Shown here one piece after another: positions 35,786 through 44,787 of a stretch of 64,000 nt of DNA (the first letter of the stretch is position 1; each line of letters begins with the position of its first letter). The DNA comes from Bacteroidota bacterium. Lineage in GTDB: Bacteria; Bacteroidota; Bacteroidia; Bacteroidales; JACABE01. Both the position numbers and the translations under genes were made by a program. The notes below the pieces were generated by a model. That model did not search any database. It was not told where the DNA came from and worked only from the letters and a program-made list of their open reading frames with translations. The stretch covers positions 30,060 to 94,059 of the forward strand of contig JAPLDQ010000021.1 of assembly GCA_026391675.1 (NCBI GenBank), written 5' to 3'.

Positions 35786-36790
35786 ATGAAAAGATATCTT
35801 ATTTTTTGCTTATTTATTTCAGGAATTATTTCTTCTGTGTATTGCAGTAATGATACAGCTATTTCAAAAATTATTATTTTCAGGGAAAGTAACCTGAATG
35901 GTTCCTTGAATGCTTATAAGATTTACGCAAATGATTCATTGATTGTAAATCTTAAGAACAATTCCTATTTTAGTTTTGATTGCAGGACTGGTATTTATAA
36001 GTTAAAGATTAACAGAGATAACAAGACTGAATTAGAAGTAAAAGCAGAAAAGGGCAGGACTTATTACATCCGTTTCGGTTTACAGTCAGGTTTTTTATCG
36101 AATACAGCAGAGCTTATGCCTATGGATAGTGCTTATGCAAGTCGTAAGATTATTTTGAGCGGACTTAAAAAAGTAGACCGAAGTACGGTTTCAGATTTTT
36201 ATTACCGCAACCGAATCGGCGTAAACCTTGGAATAGGTTTCGGCTTTGAAAATTTCAAAATGTTTACCATCAATTCACCTGATTCTTTTTCAAAAATTAG
36301 TTTTGGTGGTGGGTATTCAATTGGCATTAACTATGCACGTGAACTGAATAAACATCTGGATATTTCATTAGCTGTCAATTACCAGTTCAGTTTACTGATT
36401 CCTTATATAAATAATGCTACAACTACATTCAGAAGGGGGGCTGTTTCCATAACTCCGGCTTATCTGATTCTACTTGATGCAAATAACAATAAAAAGTTCA
36501 GACTTGGTATAGGCTATGATTTTTATTTTGATAATCATCTGATTATTAACGGGTCTAAAGTTCCACTATGTTTTGACGCTGTTTGGATATATAAGACAGC
36601 ACACGGTTTTCATGTTTCAGCTACATATAATATGACCCTATTTGACAGATTGAACCTGGATTATGGATTGAAATATTATTATGTTTACTACAGTTTCGAT
36701 TCCGGCTATCATGAACAATCATTAGGTAATATGTTAAAACCTAATGGCTCCGGTCTGGATTTTGTGTTGGGAATAAGTTATAAATTCTAA
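35786..36790 (+). CDS. Outer-membrane beta-barrel protein with N-terminal DUF2846-like domain
   Basis: The 334-residue protein carries a signal peptide (MKRYLIFCLFISGIISSVYC). A small beta domain follows (about 20-125, AISKIIIFRESNLNGSLNAYKIYANDSLI, GRTYYIRFG), resembling DUF2846-like domains that bind or sense the envelope. The C-terminal part is a glycine/aromatic-rich barrel, with GVNLGIGFGFENF, GGYSIGINYARELN and YYVYYSFDSG, ending in GLDFVLGISYKF. It is probably an outer-membrane protein with a periplasmic domain. The role is unknown and it is monocistronic. Confidence 0.72.
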   Translation: MKRYLIFCLFISGIISSVYCSNDTAISKIIIFRESNLNGSLNAYKIYANDSLIVNLKNNSYFSFDCRTGIYKLKINRDNKTELEVKAEKGRTYYIRFGLQSGFLSNTAELMPMDSAYASRKIILSGLKKVDRSTVSDFYYRNRIGVNLGIGFGFENFKMFTINSPDSFSKISFGGGYSIGINYARELNKHLDISLAVNYQFSLLIPYINNATTTFRRGAVSITPAYLILLDANNNKKFRLGIGYDFYFDNHLIINGSKVPLCFDAVWIYKTAHGFHVSATYNMTLFDRLNLDYGLKYYYVYYSFDSGYHEQSLGNMLKPNGSGLDFVLGISYKF

Positions 36791-36812
36791 AAAAAATTAG
36801 GGCTCAGGCAAA

Positions 36813-37226
36813 TTAAAAATCTTCTTCTTCCGCTTTTTGTTTCAATTTTGTATTCAGCATATTTACAAAATTTTCCAAAGGTTTGCTGGCCATCATACTG
36901 AGCATTGGGTTTAAATCAGCAAAGAAAATAAGCTGTGATTGGGTTTTCATTTCTTCAATTGCATCAAACGAACATTTTAGTTCGAAATCAAAGGGTGTCT
37001 TTCCAAAAGAAGTTATTAAAATGGTGTGATGTGGTATTCTTTCTTTGATTTGCATGCTTAAATCTGTCATGCCTTTGATGGTAAAAGAACAGCTGGTTTC
37101 AGTAGATTGCCAGTTGATAATTTGTTCAGGCATTAATTTACCGAAATTATTGAAATTGCTCAAAAACTCATAGATTTTTTCCTGAGAATTGTTAATGATA
37201 AGCTTTTCGCTTTCTATTTTCTTCAT
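36813..37226 (-). CDS. SRPBCC/START-like ligand-binding protein
   Basis: This 137-residue protein starts MKKIESEKLIINNSQEKIYEFLSNFNNFGKLMP, followed by WQSTETSCSFTIKGMTDLSMQI, FDFELKCSFDAI and LENFVNMLNTKLK. The helix-grip pattern, a long beta sheet and a C-terminal helix, is characteristic of the SRPBCC superfamily (polyketide cyclase and coenzyme Q-binding-like). Such proteins bind a hydrophobic ligand in the cytoplasm. It lies 16 nt downstream of pyrE on the same strand, so the two may be cotranscribed. The ligand is unknown. Confidence 0.75.
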   Translation of the reverse strand: MKKIESEKLIINNSQEKIYEFLSNFNNFGKLMPEQIINWQSTETSCSFTIKGMTDLSMQIKERIPHHTILITSFGKTPFDFELKCSFDAIEEMKTQSQLIFFADLNPMLSMMASKPLENFVNMLNTKLKQKAEEEDF

Positions 37227-37242
37227 TTAACGGATTGTAAGA

Positions 37243-37905
37243 TTAAAAGCCCTGATTGATTTTATTTTCTGACCAAAGTTCAGGATTTACTCTCCATTCG
37301 TTAAGCGAAATTAAATCATCTTCTTTAATATAATTTTGTTCAACTGCGACTTTTATCAAAGTATTATAGTCGGTTAACGTAATTAAAGGAATTTTAGCCG
37401 CTTTAAAGCTTTCTTCAGCTACTTTAAGGTCGTAAGTAAATATTGCTACCATACCTTTAATATTACAGCCTGCATCGTGTAATGAATTTACAACATTTAA
37501 ACTGCTTTTACCGGTAGAAACAAGGTCTTCAACAACTATAACCGATTGCCCTGATTTTACCACACCTTCAATTTGATTGGTCAAACCATGTTTTTTTTCT
37601 TCAGATCTGACATAAGCAAAAGGTAGTCCTAAATCCTGAGCAGCCAGCACACCCTGAGCAATACCTCCGGTAGCAACGCCTGCAATTAATTCGACGGTTC
37701 CAAACTCTTCATTAATTATATGCACAAACTGTTGACGGATAAAAGTTCTGACAATAGGGTAAGATAATGTAACCCTGTTGTCGCAATAGATTGGAGATTT
37801 TCTGCCAGAAGCCCATGTAAAAGGATGTGCATTATTCAATTTTATTGCTTTAATTTGCAATAAAAATTCTGCTGTTTTTAAAGCTATTTCTTCATTAAAT
37901 TTCAT
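37243..37905 (-). CDS. pyrE: Orotate phosphoribosyltransferase
   Basis: PyrE converts orotate and PRPP to OMP in pyrimidine biosynthesis. The 220-residue length is normal. The PRPP-binding loop is VIVVEDLVSTGKSS (about 115-128), and NNAHPFTWASGRKSPIYCDNR and GVATGGIAQG are also conserved. The start overlaps the divergent NUDIX gene, and its -7 element (37910-37917 on the plus strand) lies inside that gene. The transcript would have almost no leader. The SRPBCC gene is likely downstream in the same operon. Confidence 0.95.
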   Translation of the reverse strand: MKFNEEIALKTAEFLLQIKAIKLNNAHPFTWASGRKSPIYCDNRVTLSYPIVRTFIRQQFVHIINEEFGTVELIAGVATGGIAQGVLAAQDLGLPFAYVRSEEKKHGLTNQIEGVVKSGQSVIVVEDLVSTGKSSLNVVNSLHDAGCNIKGMVAIFTYDLKVAEESFKAAKIPLITLTDYNTLIKVAVEQNYIKEDDLISLNEWRVNPELWSENKINQGF

Positions 37906-37909
37906 GCTG

Positions 37910-37939
37910 CAAATGTATAAAGTTTTTGTAAATAATCAA
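37910..37939 (-). promoter_or_regulatory. pyrE promoter inside the NUDIX coding sequence
   Basis: On the minus strand TTG (37937-37939) is followed 19 nt later by TACATTTG (37910-37917), a full match to the Bacteroidota promoter. The pyrE start at 37905 follows by a few nucleotides, so the mRNA should be leaderless or nearly so. Confidence 0.7.
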
Positions 37940-38539
37940 TCAATTCAATTCGTGAAAAATATCAATTCACAATTATTTGATAACGAAGATGTTGAGTGTT
38001 ATCAATTTCAGTCAAAAAGAGCTTTGCTGGCTGTAATAGCTGATTTTATTGATAAAAGGATAACGCATGAATTGTATATCTATTGCCCGACAAACTTAAG
38101 AGAGGTTTTTTTATTTTTTGTATCTCAATATACCGAAGTTAAAGCAGGTGGTGGTCTGGTGAAAAACTTAAATGAAGAATATTTATTTATATTTCGTCGC
38201 GCATATTGGGACTTGCCAAAAGGCAAGAAAGATTGGGGAGAACCCATAAGAAAATGTGCTATTCGTGAAGTAGAGGAGGAAACAGGGATTGATAATATTG
38301 AAATTATTAAAAAGCTACCCAATACCTATCATATTTATACCGAAAAAAATAAACAAATCATTAAACATTGTTACTGGTATTTAATGAAAACAACTACTGA
38401 AAAAAAATTGGTACCTCAAATAAAGGAAGATATTACAAAAGCAGTTTGGTTAAAAAAAGAAGAAATTCCGGAAGTATTGAGAAACAGTTATCCTTCCATT
38501 AATTATTTGGTATATAATTATTTAAATAAATTTAATTAA
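37913..38539 (+). CDS. NUDIX hydrolase
   Basis: The 208-residue protein (start MYKVFVNNQSIQF) has a Nudix box GEPIRKCAIREVEEETGI (GxxxxxExxxxxxxREUxEExGU) after WDLPKGKKDWG. It therefore hydrolyses a nucleoside diphosphate linked to X, such as ADP-ribose, NADH or a mutagenic nucleotide. The N-terminal about 90 residues before the Nudix fold (KRITHELYIYCPTNLREVF) form an extra domain. ATG 37904 would overlap the pyrE start by two bases. ATG 37913 is 9 nt downstream and chosen because it lies after the divergent start. The substrate is unknown. Confidence 0.85.
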   Translation: MYKVFVNNQSIQFVKNINSQLFDNEDVECYQFQSKRALLAVIADFIDKRITHELYIYCPTNLREVFLFFVSQYTEVKAGGGLVKNLNEEYLFIFRRAYWDLPKGKKDWGEPIRKCAIREVEEETGIDNIEIIKKLPNTYHIYTEKNKQIIKHCYWYLMKTTTEKKLVPQIKEDITKAVWLKKEEIPEVLRNSYPSINYLVYNYLNKFN

Positions 38540-38560
38540 ACGGATACTTTAATTCGGATG

Positions 38561-39952
38561 TTATTTGTTTCCCAGCACGGATTTAAAAACATCTTCGATA
38601 TTTTCACCTGGCATTAAAGCAGGATAATTTACAATATTTCCATTGCCATCAAGCAGTATAAAGAAAGGATAACTATATACACCATAGTTTTCGAGGAGTT
38701 CAATGTTATTCCCATAATGCAGGAAATACCAATCGTACTTATGTTTATCAAGGTAATAATTCAAATTTAATTCTTGTTTATCAATAGAAATTGAAACAAA
38801 GTTAATCCTATCTCCATATTTTTTCTTTAATACTGCAATGGCTTCATTATCATTTATACATGCTGCACACCAGGTAGTAAAAAAGCCTAAATAAGTATAT
38901 TTACCGTAAAAATTTGCCAATGAATAGATTTCGCCTTTTATTGTTTTAAGCTTAAAATCAGGGGCTTTACCGCCAATCTTTAATTTATTGAATGCTATGA
39001 TAAGGTTGTTTGCAATTATTTTATGTTCTTTAAATTTAGTTTTGCCGGAAAATTTATAAAGCATTGAAATAATGTTCTCTTTATCGAAATTATTAGAATA
39101 ATACAAATCACGCATCCCTTTTAAAAAAACCAATTCTCTGATAACCTCATTTTTCACCAGGCTATCTCTTCCCATTGCATCCATCAAGCCAAGGTGATTT
39201 TTTTCATTTACAAATGCTTGTAAATCATCATCTCTCAATTTATGATTCCCATTGAATAAGAACTTCTCATAAAATTCATTAAAAAAATACATATACTCTA
39301 TATGATTATATAAAATGGGTTGATTCTGAATGTAAGCAGTATAAAATTTCAGGGTGTTTTTTATATGACTCATTTGTTCTAATCCAGCTATTCTATATTT
39401 TATATAATTATTTAAAAATGAATTCTTTGATGATGAAAAATATAAGTTTAACTTTAATTGAAAACTGTCTAATTTTGCTTTATTTCTGCTGTTGTACAAA
39501 ATATTGAAATTTTTAATCACAAAATCATCATAGAGCGCATTAAATTTACTGATTTGCTGATTTAACTCATTGCTGTCTATTTTATCAGTAACAATTTCGA
39601 GTTTCTTTTTATTTAAAAAAGGACTTATTTTTTCATCTTCCTTGTATTGCATTGGAGTAATGCTGATATTATAAGATTTGCCGGGTTCAAGATAAAAATC
39701 ACCCTTATAGATATCAATCTGAAGCTGTACATAAATACATTCATTCAGGGAAGTTCTAAGTTTGAAATTTCCAGATGAGTCTATTATGTATTCATCAATT
39801 TTTTTTGGAAGTTCCGAGATATAATCGGCAGTGGTAATCAATCTGATTTTCATGCCTTCAGCACCAATAGCCCTGCCGGAAATGCTGGTATTCTGAGCAA
39901 AAGAAAAAAATGACAGAAAAAGTAAAAAGAAAACTGTGATTAATTTTTGCAT
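38561..39952 (-). CDS. TlpA-like thiol-disulfide oxidoreductase with N-terminal DUF4369
   Basis: This 463-residue periplasmic protein has a signal peptide (LITVFFLLFLSFFSFAQ) and a DUF4369-like beta-rich N-terminal domain (about 22-120: TSISGRAIGAEGMKIRL, YLEPGKSYNISITP). A helical middle follows, and the C-terminal thioredoxin domain (about 330-460) has the active site FTTWCAACINDNEAI (Cys362, Cys365). The sequence WCAAC fits the CxxC TlpA/ResA family, which reduces disulfides for cytochrome c maturation or envelope redox. The architecture is common in Bacteroidota. A -7 element lies at 39988-39995. Confidence 0.85.
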   Translation of the reverse strand: MQKLITVFFLLFLSFFSFAQNTSISGRAIGAEGMKIRLITTADYISELPKKIDEYIIDSSGNFKLRTSLNECIYVQLQIDIYKGDFYLEPGKSYNISITPMQYKEDEKISPFLNKKKLEIVTDKIDSNELNQQISKFNALYDDFVIKNFNILYNSRNKAKLDSFQLKLNLYFSSSKNSFLNNYIKYRIAGLEQMSHIKNTLKFYTAYIQNQPILYNHIEYMYFFNEFYEKFLFNGNHKLRDDDLQAFVNEKNHLGLMDAMGRDSLVKNEVIRELVFLKGMRDLYYSNNFDKENIISMLYKFSGKTKFKEHKIIANNLIIAFNKLKIGGKAPDFKLKTIKGEIYSLANFYGKYTYLGFFTTWCAACINDNEAIAVLKKKYGDRINFVSISIDKQELNLNYYLDKHKYDWYFLHYGNNIELLENYGVYSYPFFILLDGNGNIVNYPALMPGENIEDVFKSVLGNK

Positions 39953-39987
39953 GCTGTTAAAACGATACGGCTATTTTAAAATTGTGT

Positions 39988-39995
39988 CAAAGATA
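39988..39995 (-). promoter_or_regulatory. -7 element of the TlpA-like gene
   Basis: The minus strand reads TATCTTTG, matching TAnnTTTG, 36 nt upstream of the start codon. Confidence 0.5.
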
Positions 39996-40014
39996 CATAA
40001 AACTTCATTAAATA

Positions 40015-40058
40015 AAAAAAACTGACCAGCTAAGTAAATTCAACCGGTCAGTTTTTTT
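40015..40058. terminator. Bidirectional terminator
   Basis: AAAAAAACTGACC (40015-40027) pairs with GGTCAGTTTTTTT (40046-40058), a 13-bp stem with poly-A and poly-T flanks, downstream of the dipeptidyl peptidase gene. Confidence 0.85.
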
Positions 40059-40074
40059 GCTGTAATTATAAATA

Positions 40075-42252
40075 TTATAAATTATTCAGTATAAAGTCTG
40101 TCATGCGTTTGTAAAGGTGAATACGGGTAAATCCGCCGTATATACTATGGTTTTTATTTGGATATAATTGCATTTCGAATTGTTTATTGGCATTTACCAA
40201 AGCCGTAATCAAATCCATTGAATTCTGAACATGTACATTATCATCACCTGTTCCATGTACCAATAAATACTTACCTTTTAGCTTTTTAACGTGATTAATG
40301 GGAGAGTTGTCATCATAACCGCTTGGGTTTTCCTGAGGTGTTCTCATGAACCGCTCAGTATATATGTTATCATAATACCTCCAGTTGGTTACAGGAGCTA
40401 CAGCGATTCCAGCTTTAAAATAATCAGCACCTTTAGTCATACATAGGGTTGACAAATATCCGCCATAACTCCATCCAAAGATACCAATTCTGTTTTTATC
40501 AAAATAGGGTAGATTTCCAAAGAATTTAGCTGCATTAATCTGGTCTTCTACTTCAAATTTACCTAATTCCTTATAGGTGCATTTTTTAAATTCTTCACCT
40601 CTGAATGCTGTGCCTCTATTGTCAACAGAAATAACGATGTATCCTTTTTGAGTTAACATTTCAAACCAGCTCATATCGCTGTATCCGTAACTGTTGGTAA
40701 CAGTATTGTGTCCGGGACCTCCATAAGCATACATAAACAGGGGATATTTCTTGTTAGCATCAAAATCAGCAGGTTTAATGATCCAGTAATTCAAAGTAAT
40801 TCCATTTTCAGTAGTTAATGTGGCAAATTCTTTTTTACTGAAATTGAAGGATTGTATTGCTTTTGCCAGTTTCTCATTGTTTTCGAGCAATTTTATTTCT
40901 TTACCATTTGAAGTATTGATAGTATAAATACTTGGCGTATTAGCATCAGAATAAGTTCCGATATAATATTTATATGTTGCACTGAAATTTGCATCATTAC
41001 TGCCAGCCTTTGTTGAAAGTAGCGTTTTTTTACTGCCATCAAGTTTTACTGAGTACAAGTCCTTGTTAACAGGAGCTGATTCAGCAGAAATATAGAAAAT
41101 GCATTTCGATTTTTCATCAACACCTTTAATGCTAACAACGTCCCATTTACCATTGGTGATTTGTTTAACAAGCTTTCCATTGAAGTCATAAAGATAAATA
41201 TGATTATATCCGTCTTTTTCGCTTGTAATTACAAATTGATTATTACTTAAAAATGTCAGATCATCTGTAATATCTATATAATATTTATTTTCTTCAGTAT
41301 AAATTACTTTAGATGTGCCATCCACAACATTATTCAGTAAGATTTCAAGTTTGTTCTGTAAACGGTTCATTCTTAGTATAGCAAGTGTATTATTGGCTTC
41401 TGTCCATTTAATGCGGGGGATGTATTGATTTGTTTCATTTCCTATATCCATCTTAGATGTTTTAGCTGAATTTGCATCATATTTCCAGATAGTTACGATG
41501 GAATTGTCTTCGCCAGCCTTTGGATATTTGTATTTATATTGTTCCGGATACAAATCGCCCCAGTTTGTCATTGTATATTCTTTTACTTTGCTTTCATCAA
41601 AACGGTAAAAGGCTAATTTACTTCCATCAGGTGACCAGAAGAATGCTTTTGTAAATCCGAATTCTTCTTCGTAAACCCAATCTGTAGTTCCGTTGATAAT
41701 ATTATTGATAAGCCCGTCATTTGTAATCTGGGTTTCTTTATTATCGGCAAGATTTTTAATGAAAAGATTATTATTCCTCGCAAAAGCTATTTTACTTCCA
41801 TCAGGTGAAAATTCAGCCAGATGTATTTTTCCGCCTTGCGAAAGTTCAGTTATTTGTTTCGTTTTTAAATCCATCACATAAAAATCAGCTATGGAAGAGT
41901 GACGGTAAATAGCCTCTGTATTGGTTGAAATTAATATTTTTGTTTCATCATTGTTAAACTGATAATCCTCAATATTTAAACTTTTACTATTTGCTAATTT
42001 AACACTTGTTGCATCAAATATAACATCTGTTTTTTTACCTTCCTGATAGCTGTATTTAACGATAGTGTTGCTTTCGAGCACTGAATAGTGTTCACCATCT
42101 TTCAAAGAATGGATTTCTTTGATATAAGCAGGGCGGAAGGTGCCTTTTGACCAGATATCTTCCAGTGTTATTTTTTTTGCGTTTTCCTGTGAAAATGATG
42201 GTAGTGCAAATAAAACAATTCCGATAAATGCTAATAATAATATTTTTTTCAT
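40075..42252 (-). CDS. Dipeptidyl peptidase IV-type S9 peptidase
   Basis: This exported S9B peptidase of 725 residues cleaves X-Pro or X-Ala dipeptides from the N-terminus of peptides in the periplasm. The N-terminal beta-propeller carries DWVYEEEFG, the double-Glu motif of DPP4 enzymes. The alpha/beta-hydrolase domain has the nucleophile GIFGWSYGGYLS (Ser595), Asp670 in GTGDDNVHVQ and His702 in NKNHSIYGG. A signal peptide ending ...ALPSFSQ is present. It fits peptide and amino acid use with the two glutamate dehydrogenases 7-15 kb further on. A -7 element is at 42276-42283. Confidence 0.93.
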   Translation of the reverse strand: MKKILLLAFIGIVLFALPSFSQENAKKITLEDIWSKGTFRPAYIKEIHSLKDGEHYSVLESNTIVKYSYQEGKKTDVIFDATSVKLANSKSLNIEDYQFNNDETKILISTNTEAIYRHSSIADFYVMDLKTKQITELSQGGKIHLAEFSPDGSKIAFARNNNLFIKNLADNKETQITNDGLINNIINGTTDWVYEEEFGFTKAFFWSPDGSKLAFYRFDESKVKEYTMTNWGDLYPEQYKYKYPKAGEDNSIVTIWKYDANSAKTSKMDIGNETNQYIPRIKWTEANNTLAILRMNRLQNKLEILLNNVVDGTSKVIYTEENKYYIDITDDLTFLSNNQFVITSEKDGYNHIYLYDFNGKLVKQITNGKWDVVSIKGVDEKSKCIFYISAESAPVNKDLYSVKLDGSKKTLLSTKAGSNDANFSATYKYYIGTYSDANTPSIYTINTSNGKEIKLLENNEKLAKAIQSFNFSKKEFATLTTENGITLNYWIIKPADFDANKKYPLFMYAYGGPGHNTVTNSYGYSDMSWFEMLTQKGYIVISVDNRGTAFRGEEFKKCTYKELGKFEVEDQINAAKFFGNLPYFDKNRIGIFGWSYGGYLSTLCMTKGADYFKAGIAVAPVTNWRYYDNIYTERFMRTPQENPSGYDDNSPINHVKKLKGKYLLVHGTGDDNVHVQNSMDLITALVNANKQFEMQLYPNKNHSIYGGFTRIHLYKRMTDFILNNL

Positions 42253-42275
42253 GTTTTCCGTAATTTATTTTGTAG

Positions 42276-42283
42276 CAAAAATA
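42276..42283 (-). promoter_or_regulatory. -7 element of the dipeptidyl peptidase gene
   Basis: The minus strand reads TATTTTTG, matching TAnnTTTG, 24 nt upstream of the start codon. Confidence 0.5.
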
Positions 42284-42386
42284 AGATATTTAGGTGTTAT
42301 ATGATTAGAAAAAGATATATTTTCGATATCACTGCTATCTTTACAGTTATTTAAAGCAAAATAGAGGTTAAATAAGAAAAACAGAA

Positions 42387-43571
42387 TTATTTTATTGTTG
42401 ATTTATTAAATTGCCTGAAAGCAATTTTGTATGAAATACAGGCTAAAACAAAATAGATCAGCATCTGAATTAAGATAAATGCCCATTCAGCACTTACCTG
42501 GTCTAAGCTTGCTCCACAAATACGCATTCTGATATACACAGGAATCATAGTAGTACTTGGGAAAATATGTGCAATTGCATACAAAAAAGGAGGGATGGTT
42601 TGTGCCGGCCAGGATAAACCACTTAAAAATAAAACTACCGGTGACAGAAATACCATAAATAGTAATGAATATACTCTTTCCCTGAAGAAAACGCTTATAG
42701 CCAGTCCCATAAAGGAAACACTCAGCAAATAGGGGATGAGTATCATGAAAATATTCAAAATACTTCCATTATCGGGCAATGAAAACCAATGATGTAAAAT
42801 CACCATTGTAAAGATAGCATTGAATATATAAATTAATGTATATGCAAACGATTTTCCAAGTATTACAGGAATACTACCCCATTTTTCGCTGACCTTTGCA
42901 TGAATGGTATGAAATATATTTTTCTCACGTTGTGTACCACCCATCATTCCGATACCTATAAGTAAAGTTTGTTGCAAAATTAATATGATAATACCCGGCA
43001 ACACAAATGAACCGTAACCACTTGATGGATTGTAAAGATTTTTTACCTCTACATTTAAGGGATTTTGTTGTTCTATTGCCTGATCAAATGATTTTCCTTC
43101 TGTCATTAACTTATTAATTTCAATTCCTGCTCCTAATGTATTTACAGCATATATAGCTCCGGCATAAACTTGTTTGTAGAGTAAAAAATAACTCGCATCG
43201 CTGTATACAACCAGATTAGTTTGCTGTCCGCTCAGTATATCTTTTTCAAAATGAACAGGAATTAATAAAACTCCTTTTACATTTCCCTGATAAAATAATT
43301 TTTCAGCTTCTTTTAAGCTGGCAGGTTTATAAGCAAGTTTCAATTGTTCTGTTGCGTCAGCCATTTTACCTATTTTCCTGCTCATTGCCGAATGGTCGAG
43401 GTCAACAACTGCAATCGGAATATCACTTACAACTTCATTTTCGTATGCAATGGAATAAAGCAAAGGATAAATAACCAGTGCTATCATAAAAATCAATACA
43501 GCACCGGCATCTTTAAATATGGCTTTAAGTTCATTTGTGAAGAAATATGCAATTAACTGAATGAATTTCAT
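42387..43571 (-). CDS. ABC-2 type transporter permease, second copy of the pair
   Basis: The 394-residue inner-membrane protein belongs to the ABC2_membrane_3/YhhJ-like family. One N-terminal helix is followed by a large periplasmic domain (SDIPIAVVDLDHSAMSRKIGKMADAT, VKGVLLIPVHFEKDILSGQQTN), then five helices, including IIILILQQTLLIGIGMMGGTQREKN and PVVLFLSGLSWPAQTIPPF. It is 14 nt downstream of its paralogue, with HlyD and TolC genes upstream, so it is the last gene of an export operon. No ATPase gene is in the cluster. It probably pairs with the neighbouring permease and an ATPase encoded elsewhere. Confidence 0.88.
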   Translation of the reverse strand: MKFIQLIAYFFTNELKAIFKDAGAVLIFMIALVIYPLLYSIAYENEVVSDIPIAVVDLDHSAMSRKIGKMADATEQLKLAYKPASLKEAEKLFYQGNVKGVLLIPVHFEKDILSGQQTNLVVYSDASYFLLYKQVYAGAIYAVNTLGAGIEINKLMTEGKSFDQAIEQQNPLNVEVKNLYNPSSGYGSFVLPGIIILILQQTLLIGIGMMGGTQREKNIFHTIHAKVSEKWGSIPVILGKSFAYTLIYIFNAIFTMVILHHWFSLPDNGSILNIFMILIPYLLSVSFMGLAISVFFRERVYSLLFMVFLSPVVLFLSGLSWPAQTIPPFLYAIAHIFPSTTMIPVYIRMRICGASLDQVSAEWAFILIQMLIYFVLACISYKIAFRQFNKSTIK

Positions 43572-43585
43572 GATATTACTTAAAA

Positions 43586-44761
43586 TTAATATTTACCCCA
43601 ATATTTTTTATTCAACATTAAAAACTTTAATCGTGGTATAAATAAACTGCCTAATAATATAAATACAAAAAGAGAAAATATTGGGATTACGCTATTGATT
43701 GATGGTTCTCCTCTTAATGACTGACTGATAAATATTTTAAGCCAATACGTAAATGGGAATATACCGGCAAATGCTTGTCCGAAAGCAGGCATATCAGTAA
43801 CAGGAAATGTAAGTCCTGAATATGTTAAAGCCAGCATGGAATAGGCACTCCCCAATGACAAACACAACCTTAAATTTGAAAATAATCCCAACAGGAATAT
43901 TGACATAAACTGATAGCTTACTATAAGCAGGAATTCGCTGAATAAAATAATGTAAAGTTTTCCATTAAGGGGAAGTCCAAGATTATGGAATAGCATAATA
44001 TTCATAAAAACCGCTATAATTGTAAAGAAAATGGTATAAGGAAATATTTTACCGCATAAAGCATAGATAATATTGCCATCAGCTGCATTAATCCACTGAG
44101 GTCCTGTACCTCTGAGTAATTCATTGCCAATTGCATATGTAGTTCCTAAAAGTGTAAAAACAATCAATATTACAGGCATTAAGCCTAAAGTAAGGAAATA
44201 TGAATAGCTGATATAAGGATTAAATAATACCACAGAATGAAGCTGTACCGGCATTATTGCTGCCATAGCCTGCTTCTGTGTTTTGCCGGATTGTAGTTGC
44301 TTTTTAAGTTTTATTCCTGCTGATAAGGTGCTTAAAGCCTTTCTGATCCCACTGTTCATTAATCCTGATTTAACTACATTGGCATTATTTAAATATAAAA
44401 CAATAGTAGAACTTCTTCCACTTAATATTTCTTTTTCAGTATGTTCAGGCAGAAATAGTATGGCATCTACTTTGCCTTTTTCCAACGCATTTTGTGCATC
44501 ATATAAGTTGGTATAACTTCGGTCAACTGCTGCAATTGGTGTAGCATCTGTCATTCTGGATATTAAGCGGGATAAGCTGGTATTATCCTGATCAACCAAA
44601 GCTACAGGTAAATCATGAGGAACGTTTGAAGAGAATATCAGCATTATTAGCCAGAATGCAAGCAATGGGCCTATAAATGTAAGCATTATCAAGGTCCATT
44701 TACCTGATATTATTTCAAATTCTCTTTTCATTACCCTTTGAATGGGATGATTATTACTCAT
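43586..44761 (-). CDS. ABC-2 type transporter permease, first copy of the pair
   Basis: This 391-residue protein resembles the next gene in layout: a cytosolic start (NNHPIQRVMKREFEI), a first helix, a large periplasmic domain (DLPVALVDQDNTSLSRLISRMTDATP, VDAILFLPEHTEKEILSGRSST), and a C-terminal set of helices with YSGLTFPVTDMPAFGQAFAGIFP. The two permeases are homologous, so a heterodimer is likely. It follows the HlyD gene by 26 nt in the TetR-TolC-HlyD-permease-permease operon. The pair is typical of Bacteroidota exporters of unknown substrate. Confidence 0.88.
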   Translation of the reverse strand: MSNNHPIQRVMKREFEIISGKWTLIMLTFIGPLLAFWLIMLIFSSNVPHDLPVALVDQDNTSLSRLISRMTDATPIAAVDRSYTNLYDAQNALEKGKVDAILFLPEHTEKEILSGRSSTIVLYLNNANVVKSGLMNSGIRKALSTLSAGIKLKKQLQSGKTQKQAMAAIMPVQLHSVVLFNPYISYSYFLTLGLMPVILIVFTLLGTTYAIGNELLRGTGPQWINAADGNIIYALCGKIFPYTIFFTIIAVFMNIMLFHNLGLPLNGKLYIILFSEFLLIVSYQFMSIFLLGLFSNLRLCLSLGSAYSMLALTYSGLTFPVTDMPAFGQAFAGIFPFTYWLKIFISQSLRGEPSINSVIPIFSLFVFILLGSLFIPRLKFLMLNKKYWGKY

Positions 44762-44787
44762 GAATTTAACTTAATTTTCCTGTTTTA

